Below the pieces are notes generated by a model, which saw only the letters and a list, made by a program, of their open reading frames with translations, made no database searches and was not told the DNA's origin. This document shows positions 1 to 7,408 of a DNA stretch of 64,000 nt, one piece after another (the first letter of the stretch is position 1; each line of letters begins with the position of its first letter). The translations under genes and the position numbers were made by a program. Source of the DNA: CAZYTM01 sp964649725. Its GTDB lineage: Bacteria > Desulfobacterota > Desulfuromonadia > Geobacterales > Geobacteraceae. The stretch lies in the NCBI GenBank assembly GCA_964649725.1, contig CAZYTM010000002.1:124001-188000 (forward strand), written 5' to 3'.

Positions 1-1
1 C

Positions 2-388
2 CGGGCCGAACTGGACTGCCCCATTTTTCATGAACTGGCCGGTATCTTTCGCAAAACAAGCGGTCTGGCGGATATCATACGGTCAGCCTTGCAGCCCTTG
101 TCAGCGGGCATTACCGTAGCGTTCATTTTCGGTTCCGTAGCCAAAGGGGAAGAACGGGCGACCAGCGATGTGGATATCTGTGTCATCGGGACGGCATCCT
201 TTACTGACGTCGTAGTTGCTCTGGCGGATATGAACCAGAAACTTGGCCGGGAAATCAATCCGATAGTAATGCCCTACAAACAGTTCACGGCAAAGCTGAC
301 TGCCGGCGAACAGTTTGCAACGCGCATCATGAACGAACCGAAACTCTTTCTGATTGGTGACGAACATGTCCTTGGAAAACCTGCATAA
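2..388 (+). CDS. Winged-helix/MNT-type nucleotidyltransferase domain protein, 5' end outside window
   Basis: The frame is open from the left edge of the window, so the N-terminus is missing. The visible part begins with a region like the C-terminal half of an ArsR/MarR-type winged helix (CPIFHELAGIFRKTSGLAD), then runs into a minimal nucleotidyltransferase core with GSVAKGEE followed by SDVDICVIG, the Gx(S)...DxD signature of pol-beta-type transferases. A C-terminal LFLIGDE segment follows, as in this family. Members usually sit directly upstream of a small HEPN-domain protein and the pair resembles HEPN/MNT toxin-antitoxin modules. Here the partner starts inside this gene's 3' end but is broken (see 366-449). 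Family assignment is from motif recognition. Whether the enzyme is still active or is an orphaned antitoxin is unknown. Confidence 0.75.
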   Translation, partial: RAELDCPIFHELAGIFRKTSGLADIIRSALQPLSAGITVAFIFGSVAKGEERATSDVDICVIGTASFTDVVVALADMNQKLGREINPIVMPYKQFTAKLTAGEQFATRIMNEPKLFLIGDEHVLGKPA

Positions 389-449
389 TCTGGAAAAGAT
401 TGGGCAGTTGAAAAGCCACGTGACCGGCAAGGAAGAGATGCAGCTGTAG
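366..449 (+). pseudogene. Truncated HEPN-domain partner of the nucleotidyltransferase
   Basis: An ATG at 366 inside the 3' end of the preceding gene opens a 27-codon frame beginning MSLENLHNLEKIGQLKSH and stopping at a TAG at 447-449. The N-terminus matches what I remember of HEPN proteins that follow this type of nucleotidyltransferase (MSLENL..IGQLK..), which are normally about 90 to 130 residues. The catalytic RxxxxH motif of HEPN proteins would lie far beyond the stop and is absent, so I read it as a remnant. Overlap with the upstream gene is typical of intact pairs. Confidence 0.5.
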
Positions 450-463
450 ATCGGCATTGCGAT

Positions 464-577
464 ATGACCAACTATCGGCGTCCAATATTGACCAATAATA
501 TTTTGTATTTCAACGACAAACAGGCTGTTAATGATTCTTGTGGGTCACACATCGATGCTGTTTTAGGACAATATTGA
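464..577 (+). pseudogene. Possible N-terminal stub of a REP-associated tyrosine transposase (RAYT)
   Basis: A 37-codon frame starts MTNYRRP, which is the usual opening of RAYT/Y1 transposases, and contains HIDAV near its end where intact members have a similar HIDAL segment. The middle is degenerate, it stops at 575-577 and no HUH catalytic motif follows. The resemblance is short and could be chance. I keep it because the surrounding DNA is already gene debris. Confidence 0.3.
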
Positions 578-747
578 TATCTGATTAACTGTAAAACGGG
601 AGAGGAGATTATCAGCTGGAACCAGGGTCTCCGGGGCATGCTAGTTGACTAATCAACAACGACCCTTTTGTTCTCTTGGTTGCTGTGCCATCGTGTCGAA
701 TTGTTTATAGCTTGAAATTGCAGGTTTGATAGGTGGGTATTAGCAGA
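578..747. other. Gene-poor spacer upstream of the candidate defence operon
   Basis: Together with the two stubs before it, this makes roughly 370 bases without an intact gene. The only structure I see is a near-perfect inverted repeat at 644-657 (GTTGA, four-base centre, TCAAC) about 90 bases upstream of the -35 element of the next operon, which could be an operator. No coding frame or terminator is evident. Confidence 0.4.
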
Positions 748-776
748 TTGATGTCTGTAAAATGTCTTGGTATAGT
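748..776 (+). promoter_or_regulatory. Putative sigma70 promoter of the four-gene operon
   Basis: TTGATG at 748-753 and TATAGT at 771-776 are separated by exactly 17 bases. Transcription would start about 40 bases before the first gene, which has a strong GGAGGAG ribosome-binding site at 811-817, four bases before its GTG start. Confidence 0.55.
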
Positions 777-821
777 TGAATCATTCTAATTGAAATAACG
801 GGATTTTCAGGGAGGAGAATA

Positions 822-1742
822 GTGTCATTCACAGTGCCTACAGATGGTCTGACGTACATCTCCAAGATAATCGAAAGATGTGAGAATCTGATTAGCTACG
901 GGGTTTGGGAAGGTATTCCTCTGACCAAATTGTACAATTGGCTAGCCAATTTTGAAACCGATGAAGACCGCTACTTTGCGGCATGTTTGCTGGATATCTT
1001 AATTTATCGTTCCGAACCTCAAACCTTAGCAATGATAGGGCAACTTTTTACCCGTATACTTCCCGATTTGAATATCAAATTTCCGATGCCGATTGCCCCT
1101 ATTAATGATTGGATAGCACATCTTAATAGAGCCACTTTAGTGACCGACCCAGGAGTAAGATTTGTCGCAGTTATCCAGCATAGTGACCACCCTGGCAAGA
1201 GTGGGGACGTGATTGCAAGGGATTTCAAAAGGAAATTCAACATAAACCAAAACCTTTTGATAGACGCATCAAAAGTCCTGGAAATGCATGGCAGGGGCGT
1301 TAACTGCTTTATTTTCATCGATGATTTCCTTGGGACTGGGGACCAATTCAACAAGGTCATCGTTAAAGAACAAATAGACACTATTCTTCCGCTCATATAT
1401 GCGGCCTACACACCACTTGTTGCATATGGAACAGGCATCCAAACAATTGAAGGTAGATTTCCCGCCATCCACGTTTCTCCAGTAGAAACACTTACTGAAG
1501 CATATTCAGTATTTAGCAATACTTGCCGGTGTTTTGAAGATGATGAGAACAATGTAGCATCGGCAAAGGATTTTTACTGTGACCTCCTTCAGCGGAAAGG
1601 CATTAACCTGACAGGAGCCAACAGACTAGGTTATGGTGGCCTTGAGCTAGCTTACGCCTTTAATCATGCAATTCCGGATAACTGTTTGCCACTCTTTTGG
1701 TGGTACGAAAATCCTGATTTTAGCCCACTTTTTGATAGGTGA
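822..1742 (+). CDS. Phosphoribosyltransferase-like conflict-system protein (PRTase-CE type)
   Basis: This 306-aa protein has no signal peptide. Residues 163-173 read FIFIDDFLGTG, a variant of the PRPP-binding loop of type I phosphoribosyltransferases, preceded by a hydrophobic strand. SGDVIARDFKRKF (127-139) and a C-terminal segment GYGGLELAYAFNHAIPDNC (270-288) followed by LPLFWW match conserved blocks I remember from phosphoribosyltransferase-like proteins in predicted bacterial conflict systems. A GTG start at 822 is chosen because GGAGGAG lies four bases upstream. It is the first gene of a tight operon: the ATPase gene begins 4 bp after its stop. Substrate and reaction are unknown. Inference: it could act on a nucleotide or nucleic acid, or serve as an effector controlled by the ATPase. 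Confidence 0.7.
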   Translation: MSFTVPTDGLTYISKIIERCENLISYGVWEGIPLTKLYNWLANFETDEDRYFAACLLDILIYRSEPQTLAMIGQLFTRILPDLNIKFPMPIAPINDWIAHLNRATLVTDPGVRFVAVIQHSDHPGKSGDVIARDFKRKFNINQNLLIDASKVLEMHGRGVNCFIFIDDFLGTGDQFNKVIVKEQIDTILPLIYAAYTPLVAYGTGIQTIEGRFPAIHVSPVETLTEAYSVFSNTCRCFEDDENNVASAKDFYCDLLQRKGINLTGANRLGYGGLELAYAFNHAIPDNCLPLFWWYENPDFSPLFDR

Positions 1743-1746
1743 CTTT

Positions 1747-3741
1747 ATGACACTCAGAAATGCGTTACAAGACTCGCTTGCTAAGAACCGTGCTGAGGAA
1801 ATTGGGCACGACGTATGGGAACACTTCGTTATCCCGACCTTTTATGACAAGCTCGATTTGGAAACCGCAAAGAAGCCTCGGATTATAATTGGTGGGCGTG
1901 GCTGCGGAAAGACTATGCTGCTGAGATACTTGTCCCATGAAAGTGCCTTTTCCCTAAAGCGAAAAGATATCACCCAAAACATACTCACCCATATCGGCTT
2001 GTATTGGCGGGCGGACACCCAGTTCTGCAATTTAATGACAAAACGGTCCCTGCCTGACGAGGAATGGGAGACTGCCTTCAATCATTTTTCAGCGCTAACC
2101 ATCTCAATAGAAATGTTGAGAAGTTTGAAAAGCATTGCGACAAGTGCCTTCCCAGGATTTAGTGACACCGACCTTGCCCTCTTGGATATTAAGAGGCTGA
2201 AGGCATTTGATACAAGCCTGCCGGGATCGTTTAATGACCTCCAGGAACATTTCGAAACCATGCTATGGCAATTTGTCAGCTGGGTTGGGGATGTGAAGAA
2301 AAAAGCTGCCCCGTATTTCTTGCCGGGCCGCGATTTCGTAATGGCTCTCATCTCAATTTTGAAGAAGCAGTGTCCGGTACTAAATGACGCTATTTTTTAT
2401 GTATATTTCGATGAATACGAAAATCTGACCTTATACCAGAAAAAGATAATCAATACCTGGCTTAAGCACAGTGAAGCGCCGCTTATCTTCAATATCGCTA
2501 TGAAACGAAATTCGTTCGATACGAAAGAAACAACCGGCGCTGAAAGCCTGGCGGACATCCACGATTATCGCCAGCACGACCTTGAGGAATACCTTCGGGA
2601 CTATTTCCCAAGCTTTGCTGCCGAAATTTTATTATTGGAGTTGTCCTTAAACGACGTTATTGAACCTAAGGTCGATGTTAATTTATTGCGTGACCCGTCG
2701 TCATTACCTGAAAGGCTAACGCAGGAATATCGTGAAATGGTTAAAACCGAAGCCCAATCCATATTCCCCGATGTCCCGCAATCTGAGCTTGCTAGGTATA
2801 TCATCGAGGACAAAACGCTCAATGAAAAGATAAAGAACAACATCTCTAACGCTCTTAAATTCAATAAGAGCAAGCTAAAACTGGAGGACTTTTACGACGA
2901 CAAATATCCTGAAGCAACAATTGTAGTTTCAGCACTTTTGTACCGTAAGAAAAACAAGCCTGAGGAAATCAAAACGCAACTGGATTTGTTGAAATCTGGC
3001 GAAAATAACAATTTTACCGGCACCACAGCGTGGATTCACAACAATCTGGTTGGCTGCATTCTGCAATTGTATGCTCCGTACTCGCGTGCTTGTCCCTTTT
3101 ACGCAGGTTTCAATACCTTCTGCAAACTTTCACGCGGCAATATCAGACATTTCCTGGAGCTTTGTCGTAACTCGCTTGCCAAAGCCATTACGAGCAGCGA
3201 TGCACTTGTAATACCCGTATCGCCTGCGAAACAGGCAGAGGCCGCAAAACAGACGAGTACTGCTTTCCTCGGCGAGATAAAGAGTTTTGGGCGATACGGA
3301 GAAAAGCTGCATAATTTCGTGTTCCGGCTGGGATCTCTGTTTGACCAGGCCCATCGACGCTTGACACAAAGTGAGACGGAACAGTCTCATTTCTCCATCC
3401 GCACAGGGGATGCATTGCTGACAGAGCAGGATAACACCTTCCTGAGTGAGGCCGTTAAATACTCCGTTCTCTTCATAGACGAGGACACAAAAAAGAAAAA
3501 CGCGACACTGCTTGAAGCTGAGGAATATGTTCTAAACCCGATATACGCTCCTTATTTCCATATCAGCTATAGAAAGAAGCGAAAACTGGAACTATCGACC
3601 AATGATGTGATTTGCCTGCTGCGGGGCACCTTGGATGAATTTACCAATCTGATGCGACGGTATGAAAAAGAATGGAAAGTAGATAATGAAGAACAACCTA
3701 TCACCTTGTTTTCCTACCTTGAGTGGGGAAACCACGGATGA
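1747..3741 (+). CDS. ORC/CDC6-like AAA ATPase of a predicted defence operon
   Basis: This 664-aa P-loop ATPase has Walker A GGRGCGKT at 49-56, a Walker B-like strand ending in FYVYFDEYE (217-225, D222/E223), and FNIAMKR (248-254) where a sensor residue would sit. The first 290 residues form the recognisable NTPase. Residues 290-664 are alpha-helix-rich in appearance and I recognise no domain in them. The ATG at 1747 lies 4 bp after the PRTase stop. A longer in-frame extension is possible but would run back into the PRTase gene. The 3' end overlaps the next gene in an ATGA junction. Proteins of this ORC/CDC6-like type are known beside PRTase-like genes in predicted immunity loci, where the ATPase is thought to act as a sensor or switch. 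That role here is inference. Confidence 0.75.
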   Translation: MTLRNALQDSLAKNRAEEIGHDVWEHFVIPTFYDKLDLETAKKPRIIIGGRGCGKTMLLRYLSHESAFSLKRKDITQNILTHIGLYWRADTQFCNLMTKRSLPDEEWETAFNHFSALTISIEMLRSLKSIATSAFPGFSDTDLALLDIKRLKAFDTSLPGSFNDLQEHFETMLWQFVSWVGDVKKKAAPYFLPGRDFVMALISILKKQCPVLNDAIFYVYFDEYENLTLYQKKIINTWLKHSEAPLIFNIAMKRNSFDTKETTGAESLADIHDYRQHDLEEYLRDYFPSFAAEILLLELSLNDVIEPKVDVNLLRDPSSLPERLTQEYREMVKTEAQSIFPDVPQSELARYIIEDKTLNEKIKNNISNALKFNKSKLKLEDFYDDKYPEATIVVSALLYRKKNKPEEIKTQLDLLKSGENNNFTGTTAWIHNNLVGCILQLYAPYSRACPFYAGFNTFCKLSRGNIRHFLELCRNSLAKAITSSDALVIPVSPAKQAEAAKQTSTAFLGEIKSFGRYGEKLHNFVFRLGSLFDQAHRRLTQSETEQSHFSIRTGDALLTEQDNTFLSEAVKYSVLFIDEDTKKKNATLLEAEEYVLNPIYAPYFHISYRKKRKLELSTNDVICLLRGTLDEFTNLMRRYEKEWKVDNEEQPITLFSYLEWGNHG

Positions 3742-4646
3742 ACCTTCAAATGCGCGAAGTAGAGAATTCGGCGGAACTCGAGCTGCCCCGATATGACTAT
3801 GGGTTCGTCGGAAACGCCATTGATGACCGCACTACAGACGCAAATGCATTTATTGCATCTGTCAGTAATGAAGTCCTGCAGATTGAGTACAACACCGACA
3901 ACTTCGAGATACAACTGAAAGACGAAGCTTTCGATGCTGAAGACCTGTCCGATAAATTGCTATTTTGCGAAGGTAAAAGCGCAATTATCGAATCAACTTC
4001 TATCGGTTTTGTCGAAATTTTCCTATTATGCAAAGCCTTCAAGGAACGGGGAATTGAGAATTTTGACATCCTGTACGTAGAACCACTGAATTACAAAAAC
4101 ATGGGGCGAAGTAAACTACTGCATCGACGGGATTTTGAGTTAACAGAAGAGTTCCCTCCGAACTACATAGGCATACCCGGTGCTACCATCCTTTTGAGTG
4201 ACCGCCAACCACAGCGCGGGATATTTTTTCTTGGATATGAGCAACAGCGGCTGGACCGTGCCCTGGAAAACCATTCCATGATTAATCCTGGGAAGTGCAA
4301 CGTGGTTTTCGGCGTCCCAGCATTCAAACCAGGGTGGGAAATGAATGCCTTTGCCAACAATATTCATGTAATACGGGATAAAAATATTCGTGGCGGCATC
4401 TCTTTTTGCGGGGCAGAGAACCCAAAAGCCACAGTATCCTTGCTCCAAGAAGCACAAAGGTCCTTACAACCTGGCGAGAAGTTATTTATTGCTCCGATTG
4501 GCACCAAGCCTAACGGTGTAGGAGTTGCACTCTTTACTGCTTTAAATACTGACGTCGCACTTCTTTACGACCATCCAGTTAAAAGTGTGGGCAGAAGTTC
4601 ACAAGTCTCAAAATGGCACTTATATCGAGTTCAAGAATATAAATGA
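3738..4646 (+). CDS. Unrecognised 302-aa protein of the defence-like operon
   Basis: I cannot name the family. The ATG at 3738 overlaps the ATPase stop (ATGA) and its own stop overlaps the methyltransferase start in the same way, so it is translationally coupled on both sides. A GTG at 3723 would add five residues. Visible features are an alternating strand/helix pattern suggesting a Rossmann-like core, ESTSIGFVEIFLLCKAF at 84-100, YVEP at 113-116, FLGYE at 164-168, GVPAFKPGWE at 192-201 and a glycine-rich IAPIGTKPNGVGVALF at 251-266. The last two look like ligand-binding loops and I have the impression of seeing them in uncharacterised proteins beside ATPases. There are no membrane segments or zinc-binding cysteine pairs. 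It could be a sensor or nucleotide-binding subunit, but the sequence does not show this. Confidence 0.6.
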   Translation: MNLQMREVENSAELELPRYDYGFVGNAIDDRTTDANAFIASVSNEVLQIEYNTDNFEIQLKDEAFDAEDLSDKLLFCEGKSAIIESTSIGFVEIFLLCKAFKERGIENFDILYVEPLNYKNMGRSKLLHRRDFELTEEFPPNYIGIPGATILLSDRQPQRGIFFLGYEQQRLDRALENHSMINPGKCNVVFGVPAFKPGWEMNAFANNIHVIRDKNIRGGISFCGAENPKATVSLLQEAQRSLQPGEKLFIAPIGTKPNGVGVALFTALNTDVALLYDHPVKSVGRSSQVSKWHLYRVQEYK

Positions 4647-5953
4647 AGCACTACACCCCCAGAGAAATAGCCGATGTGCTGGCCAAATCTGCTCCTGATA
4701 ATATCCAGACGTTACTGGAGCCTTCCGTGGGCAATGGAAATTTGCTTACTCCATTCCTGATGCGTGAGGATATCGAGCAAATTGTTGCCATCGATAAAGA
4801 CCCGATTGCCATAGAGGATCTATGTAAAGTGCATGAAGGGCGGGGCAATATAACCATCGTGAACGATGACTTTTTGGAGTGGTCGCTTCCGACAAAGGAG
4901 AACATACTTTTCGACTGTGTCGTTATGAACCCACCGTTCATGGCAAAAAACAAGTCGCTGATTAAGACTGACCTGAAGCAGGAAATGATTTCAGCAAAGA
5001 AGCATGAAAAACACCTCCCGATGGAGGTCGTTTTCGTGATACGTACCATCAGGCTCTTGAAGGACAGGGGAAAGCTCTTGGCGATAGTCCCCGCTTCGGT
5101 GATCAATGCGTCCAAAATGTCTTGGCTGAGGGAATACCTTCTCTCTCAAGGGCACATCGAACGGGTATACGAATTGCCCCGCTACACTTTCGAGCGGATA
5201 GAGGCGAAAACATTCCTCCTCGTTTTTGTGAAAGGCCAGAAGGCCAAATCCTCCGTATTGGCGATGTACGACAACGGAAACACCCAGGAAGAAATCATCC
5301 CTCGGAAAGAGATTGAAAAAGACCTGAGGCTTGATTATTCCTATTTTGCGGCAAAGCGAGAGTTCGAGAAGTATCAGAGCACGCCGGGGCTGGAGTGGGC
5401 ACCCCTCGGCAAAATTGCCAGCACCTCACGTGGCAAGGTTCCAGCGCCACCGTCTGACGATGACGTTATTCACTACACTAATTTTTCGAATGGATTTTGG
5501 AGGTTGCCACAGAATGATGGCCAAGGCATAGCTCGCCGACTTAGCGAAATTTTGATATGCAAACGCGTCGGCAGAGATTGCCTCTCCACCTATGGTCTGG
5601 GCATCAATATCAAAGGTGCAAGGTTTTCCGATTGCGTAGTCACTATCCACATTCAGGACAAAGCCATTGATAAAATAGCGCTGCTGTTTGCTCTGCGAAC
5701 GTTCTTTTCGTTGCCCAGCATCCAAAGCCTGCTCAAGCTAGGTACCGGAGCATCCTACATTTCAGAATTGCAGCTGAGGCGAACGTGCATTCCACTTGGG
5801 CTGCACACAGCTGAACCAGAATTATATCGGGAGTACCAAAAGGCGGTGCGTAAGCTGGATTACGAAAAGATGAAGCACCTGGAGGGCATAGCCGCGGGCA
5901 AAATCAGAGAGTATGCTGAGGCGAGCTGTTTAAATGCCTTATTAGCAATGTAG
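4643..5953 (+). CDS. N6-adenine DNA methyltransferase with C-terminal specificity-like half
   Basis: This 436-aa protein begins with YTPREIADVL, typical of HsdM/Eco57I-like gamma-class methyltransferases. Motif I (SAM binding) is LLEPSVGNGN at 24-33 and catalytic motif IV is NPPF at 96-99. The methyltransferase core ends near residue 220. Residues of about 250-436 look like a target-recognition part (LGKIASTSRGKVPAPP, later LGTGASYISELQLRRTCIPL, similar to blocks of type I S and type IIG proteins). No endonuclease domain is fused and no hsdR-like gene is near. It is the last gene of the operon, starting in an ATGA overlap at 4643. Its 3' end overlaps the convergent Nudix gene by 50 bp. Inference: it marks host DNA for self-recognition by the rest of the operon. 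Confidence 0.8.
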   Translation: MKHYTPREIADVLAKSAPDNIQTLLEPSVGNGNLLTPFLMREDIEQIVAIDKDPIAIEDLCKVHEGRGNITIVNDDFLEWSLPTKENILFDCVVMNPPFMAKNKSLIKTDLKQEMISAKKHEKHLPMEVVFVIRTIRLLKDRGKLLAIVPASVINASKMSWLREYLLSQGHIERVYELPRYTFERIEAKTFLLVFVKGQKAKSSVLAMYDNGNTQEEIIPRKEIEKDLRLDYSYFAAKREFEKYQSTPGLEWAPLGKIASTSRGKVPAPPSDDDVIHYTNFSNGFWRLPQNDGQGIARRLSEILICKRVGRDCLSTYGLGINIKGARFSDCVVTIHIQDKAIDKIALLFALRTFFSLPSIQSLLKLGTGASYISELQLRRTCIPLGLHTAEPELYREYQKAVRKLDYEKMKHLEGIAAGKIREYAEASCLNALLAM

Positions 5954-6536
5954 ACCATGTTTCAAAGCCTTGCATGACAGCAAGTTCCGATAGAGACTTG
6001 AACCCAATAACTTTGAGGGATTTGTCTTTAATTGTTAGTTGTGGCGACTCTAAGTGCCATATTTCCACCAAGCCGCAGTGAACCATATCGACCGCATTCT
6101 CTCTTGAATGCAGTAATGCAAGTTTTTTTCGTTCTGCCACCTTGGGGGTTTCAAGCTCTTCAGAGACTTCTCGTGCTGCTCCGGCCTTTATTGTTTTCAT
6201 GACATCAAGCGTTCCAAATGTGGCTCTTTTATCGGTTAGGGAAATATGCCCACCTAACCCGATAGACAATTTTTCCCTCAGTCGTTCTTCACATGATGCA
6301 TGCCCACGTTGATAGCACAAGAAACGGTCACTGTGTGCAATTAGCACGTAAGAAACCAGTTGGAGGTACCTTTCATCGGCTTCAACGAGGTTTCTTGGGC
6401 CAAACCAGAATGAGCCTGCGTCTGCGAACTCGGATATCAACGATTTTGATATGGGGATGAGTTCTTTTGCCCCCATAATATCCTGAATTCGACTTGCTTC
6501 GCATAGTAGGACGTGTTCTGTACCTATATTCGCCAT
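5904..6536 (-). CDS. Nudix-like hydrolase converging on the defence operon
   Basis: The 210-aa protein has GLGGHISL near residue 92 and AAREVSEELE later, the second half of a Nudix box (REUxEExGU); the final glycine and the upstream glutamate of the consensus are not conserved. The N-terminus (EHVLLCEASRI) and a VLIAHSDRFLCYQRG strand resemble a bacterial Nudix group often labelled phosphoesterase. The start at 6536 (MANIG) is preferred because AAGGA lies about seven bases upstream; an extension to 6554 is possible. It is transcribed against the methyltransferase gene and the two overlap tail to tail by 50 bp. Activity on nucleotide derivatives would fit the PRTase-like gene, but that link is inference. 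Confidence 0.65.
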   Translation of the reverse strand: MANIGTEHVLLCEASRIQDIMGAKELIPISKSLISEFADAGSFWFGPRNLVEADERYLQLVSYVLIAHSDRFLCYQRGHASCEERLREKLSIGLGGHISLTDKRATFGTLDVMKTIKAGAAREVSEELETPKVAERKKLALLHSRENAVDMVHCGLVEIWHLESPQLTIKDKSLKVIGFKSLSELAVMQGFETWSTLLIRHLNSSPQHTL

Positions 6537-6555
6537 AATGCTGTCCTTAATCAAA

Positions 6556-6577
6556 AGAAAATAGGGGGTCAGCCCCC
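6556..6577 (-). terminator. Putative intrinsic terminator downstream of the BRO pseudogene
   Basis: Five G and five C around a four-base loop (6564-6577) form a hairpin. Reading on the minus strand it is followed by TATTTTCTTTT. It lies between the BRO-type pseudogene and the Nudix-like gene. Confidence 0.45.
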
Positions 6578-6609
6578 GACACGGGACATAGTTACATTTT
6601 GTAACCGCC

Positions 6610-7163
6610 TCACTCCCTCAACTTTTTCCGCCCCTTCAGAGGCAACTGCTTGAAATTATCCGCTGTCACCACCGGCTTGCCCGACCGCTTCTCTATATCC
6701 CGGCGCGTACTGCCAGCCACGGCACCACCTTCCTGGGCATCTTTCTTGAGCGGCTCAAATCCCTTTGAATCAAGATCCCGGTGCCCATAGAGAGTTCAGG
6801 GTTCTCTATCTCGTCGATCCGTTCTTTCCCGACCTTTGCCAGCCATCGTTTGAGCGGTTCCACCTTTGGTGAAGGGATCGACTGGATGATCCGGAACATG
6901 GTCTCTGTATTGGCGCAGTCGGTTGCATAATATTTACCGTCTGCGGCCGAAAATTTCAGTTGTACGATATTTTCGTACAACTCGGGATAGCCCTCTTTTT
7001 TAAGCTTTCGCTTAAGATCGCTCCAGTACCGTTTCGGGATGCTGCTCCCGGTCAGGACTTCGACAATATCAATGACAGAAAACCACCATTCTCCCTCATG
7101 GATGACTTTACGAATATGCTTTCCATCAAAGACTGCTACTCTTATCAATTCTGCATTTGTCAT
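6610..7163 (-). pseudogene. BRO/antirepressor-type protein with internal deletion and frameshift
   Basis: From the ATG at 7163 (preceded by AGAGGAGA) the frame reads MTNAELIRVAVFDGKHIRKV and continues as a good Bro-N domain, with WWFSVIDIVEVL and YWSDLKRKLKKEG, up to IENPELSM near residue 125. Intact members that I remember continue for well over 100 further residues. Here the original frame runs into unrelated sequence. About 15 bases later, in another frame, the normal C-terminal tail reappears (KKDAQEGGAVAGSTRRDIE, then GKPVVTADNFKQLPLKGRKK) and ends with TGA at 6612-6610. So the middle has been deleted with a frameshift. A product could start at 7163 and end at 6693. Such proteins occur in phages and mobile elements. 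Confidence 0.75.
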
Positions 7164-7214
7164 ATAGCATTCTCCTCTTGAGAAAAGAACGAGGGGACAA
7201 TCCCTGCCACGGAA

Positions 7215-7257
7215 CAAAAAAGCCGCTCAACCAGCCAATAACAGCTGTTCAAGCGGC
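7215..7257 (-). terminator. Terminator-like hairpin in the leader of the BRO-type pseudogene
   Basis: On the minus strand, GCCGCTTGAACAGC pairs imperfectly with a downstream GCTGGTTGAGCGGC arm (7222-7257) and is followed directly by TTTTTT (7221-7215). It lies between a possible promoter (7326-7355) and the gene start at 7163, so it would act as an attenuator if transcription begins there, or end read-through from upstream. Confidence 0.55.
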
Positions 7258-7295
7258 CTCTGTATATTTCCGCGCCCTCGTCCATTAACCCCTCC

Positions 7296-7355
7296 AGGGG
7301 TAAAATCCAGCGAAATTACACCACATTAATACAACGACAATGGCCGGGAAGTCAA
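7296..7355 (-). repeat. Duplicated 60-bp leader, copy a, with possible promoter
   Basis: This 60-bp stretch matches 7545-7603 with many substitutions: both run from AGGGGTAAA to AGTCAA on the + strand with the same order of short matching blocks. On the minus strand it starts with TTGACT (7355-7350), then 18 bases, then TATTAA (7331-7326), a plausible promoter for the BRO-type gene. Confidence 0.45.
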
Positions 7356-7373
7356 TAAAAACAGGGGGAAGAG

Positions 7374-7408
7374 CTCAATTATGAATTATGAAGGATGAAG
7401 TATGAATC
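7374..7408. repeat. Heptanucleotide tandem array of five units
   Basis: Five 7-bp units run end to end on the + strand: CTCAATT, ATGAATT, ATGAAGG, ATGAAGT, ATGAATC. The array overlaps the stop codon of the ORF6N-like remnant, as the longer array does at the end of miaB (15520-15582). Confidence 0.6.
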
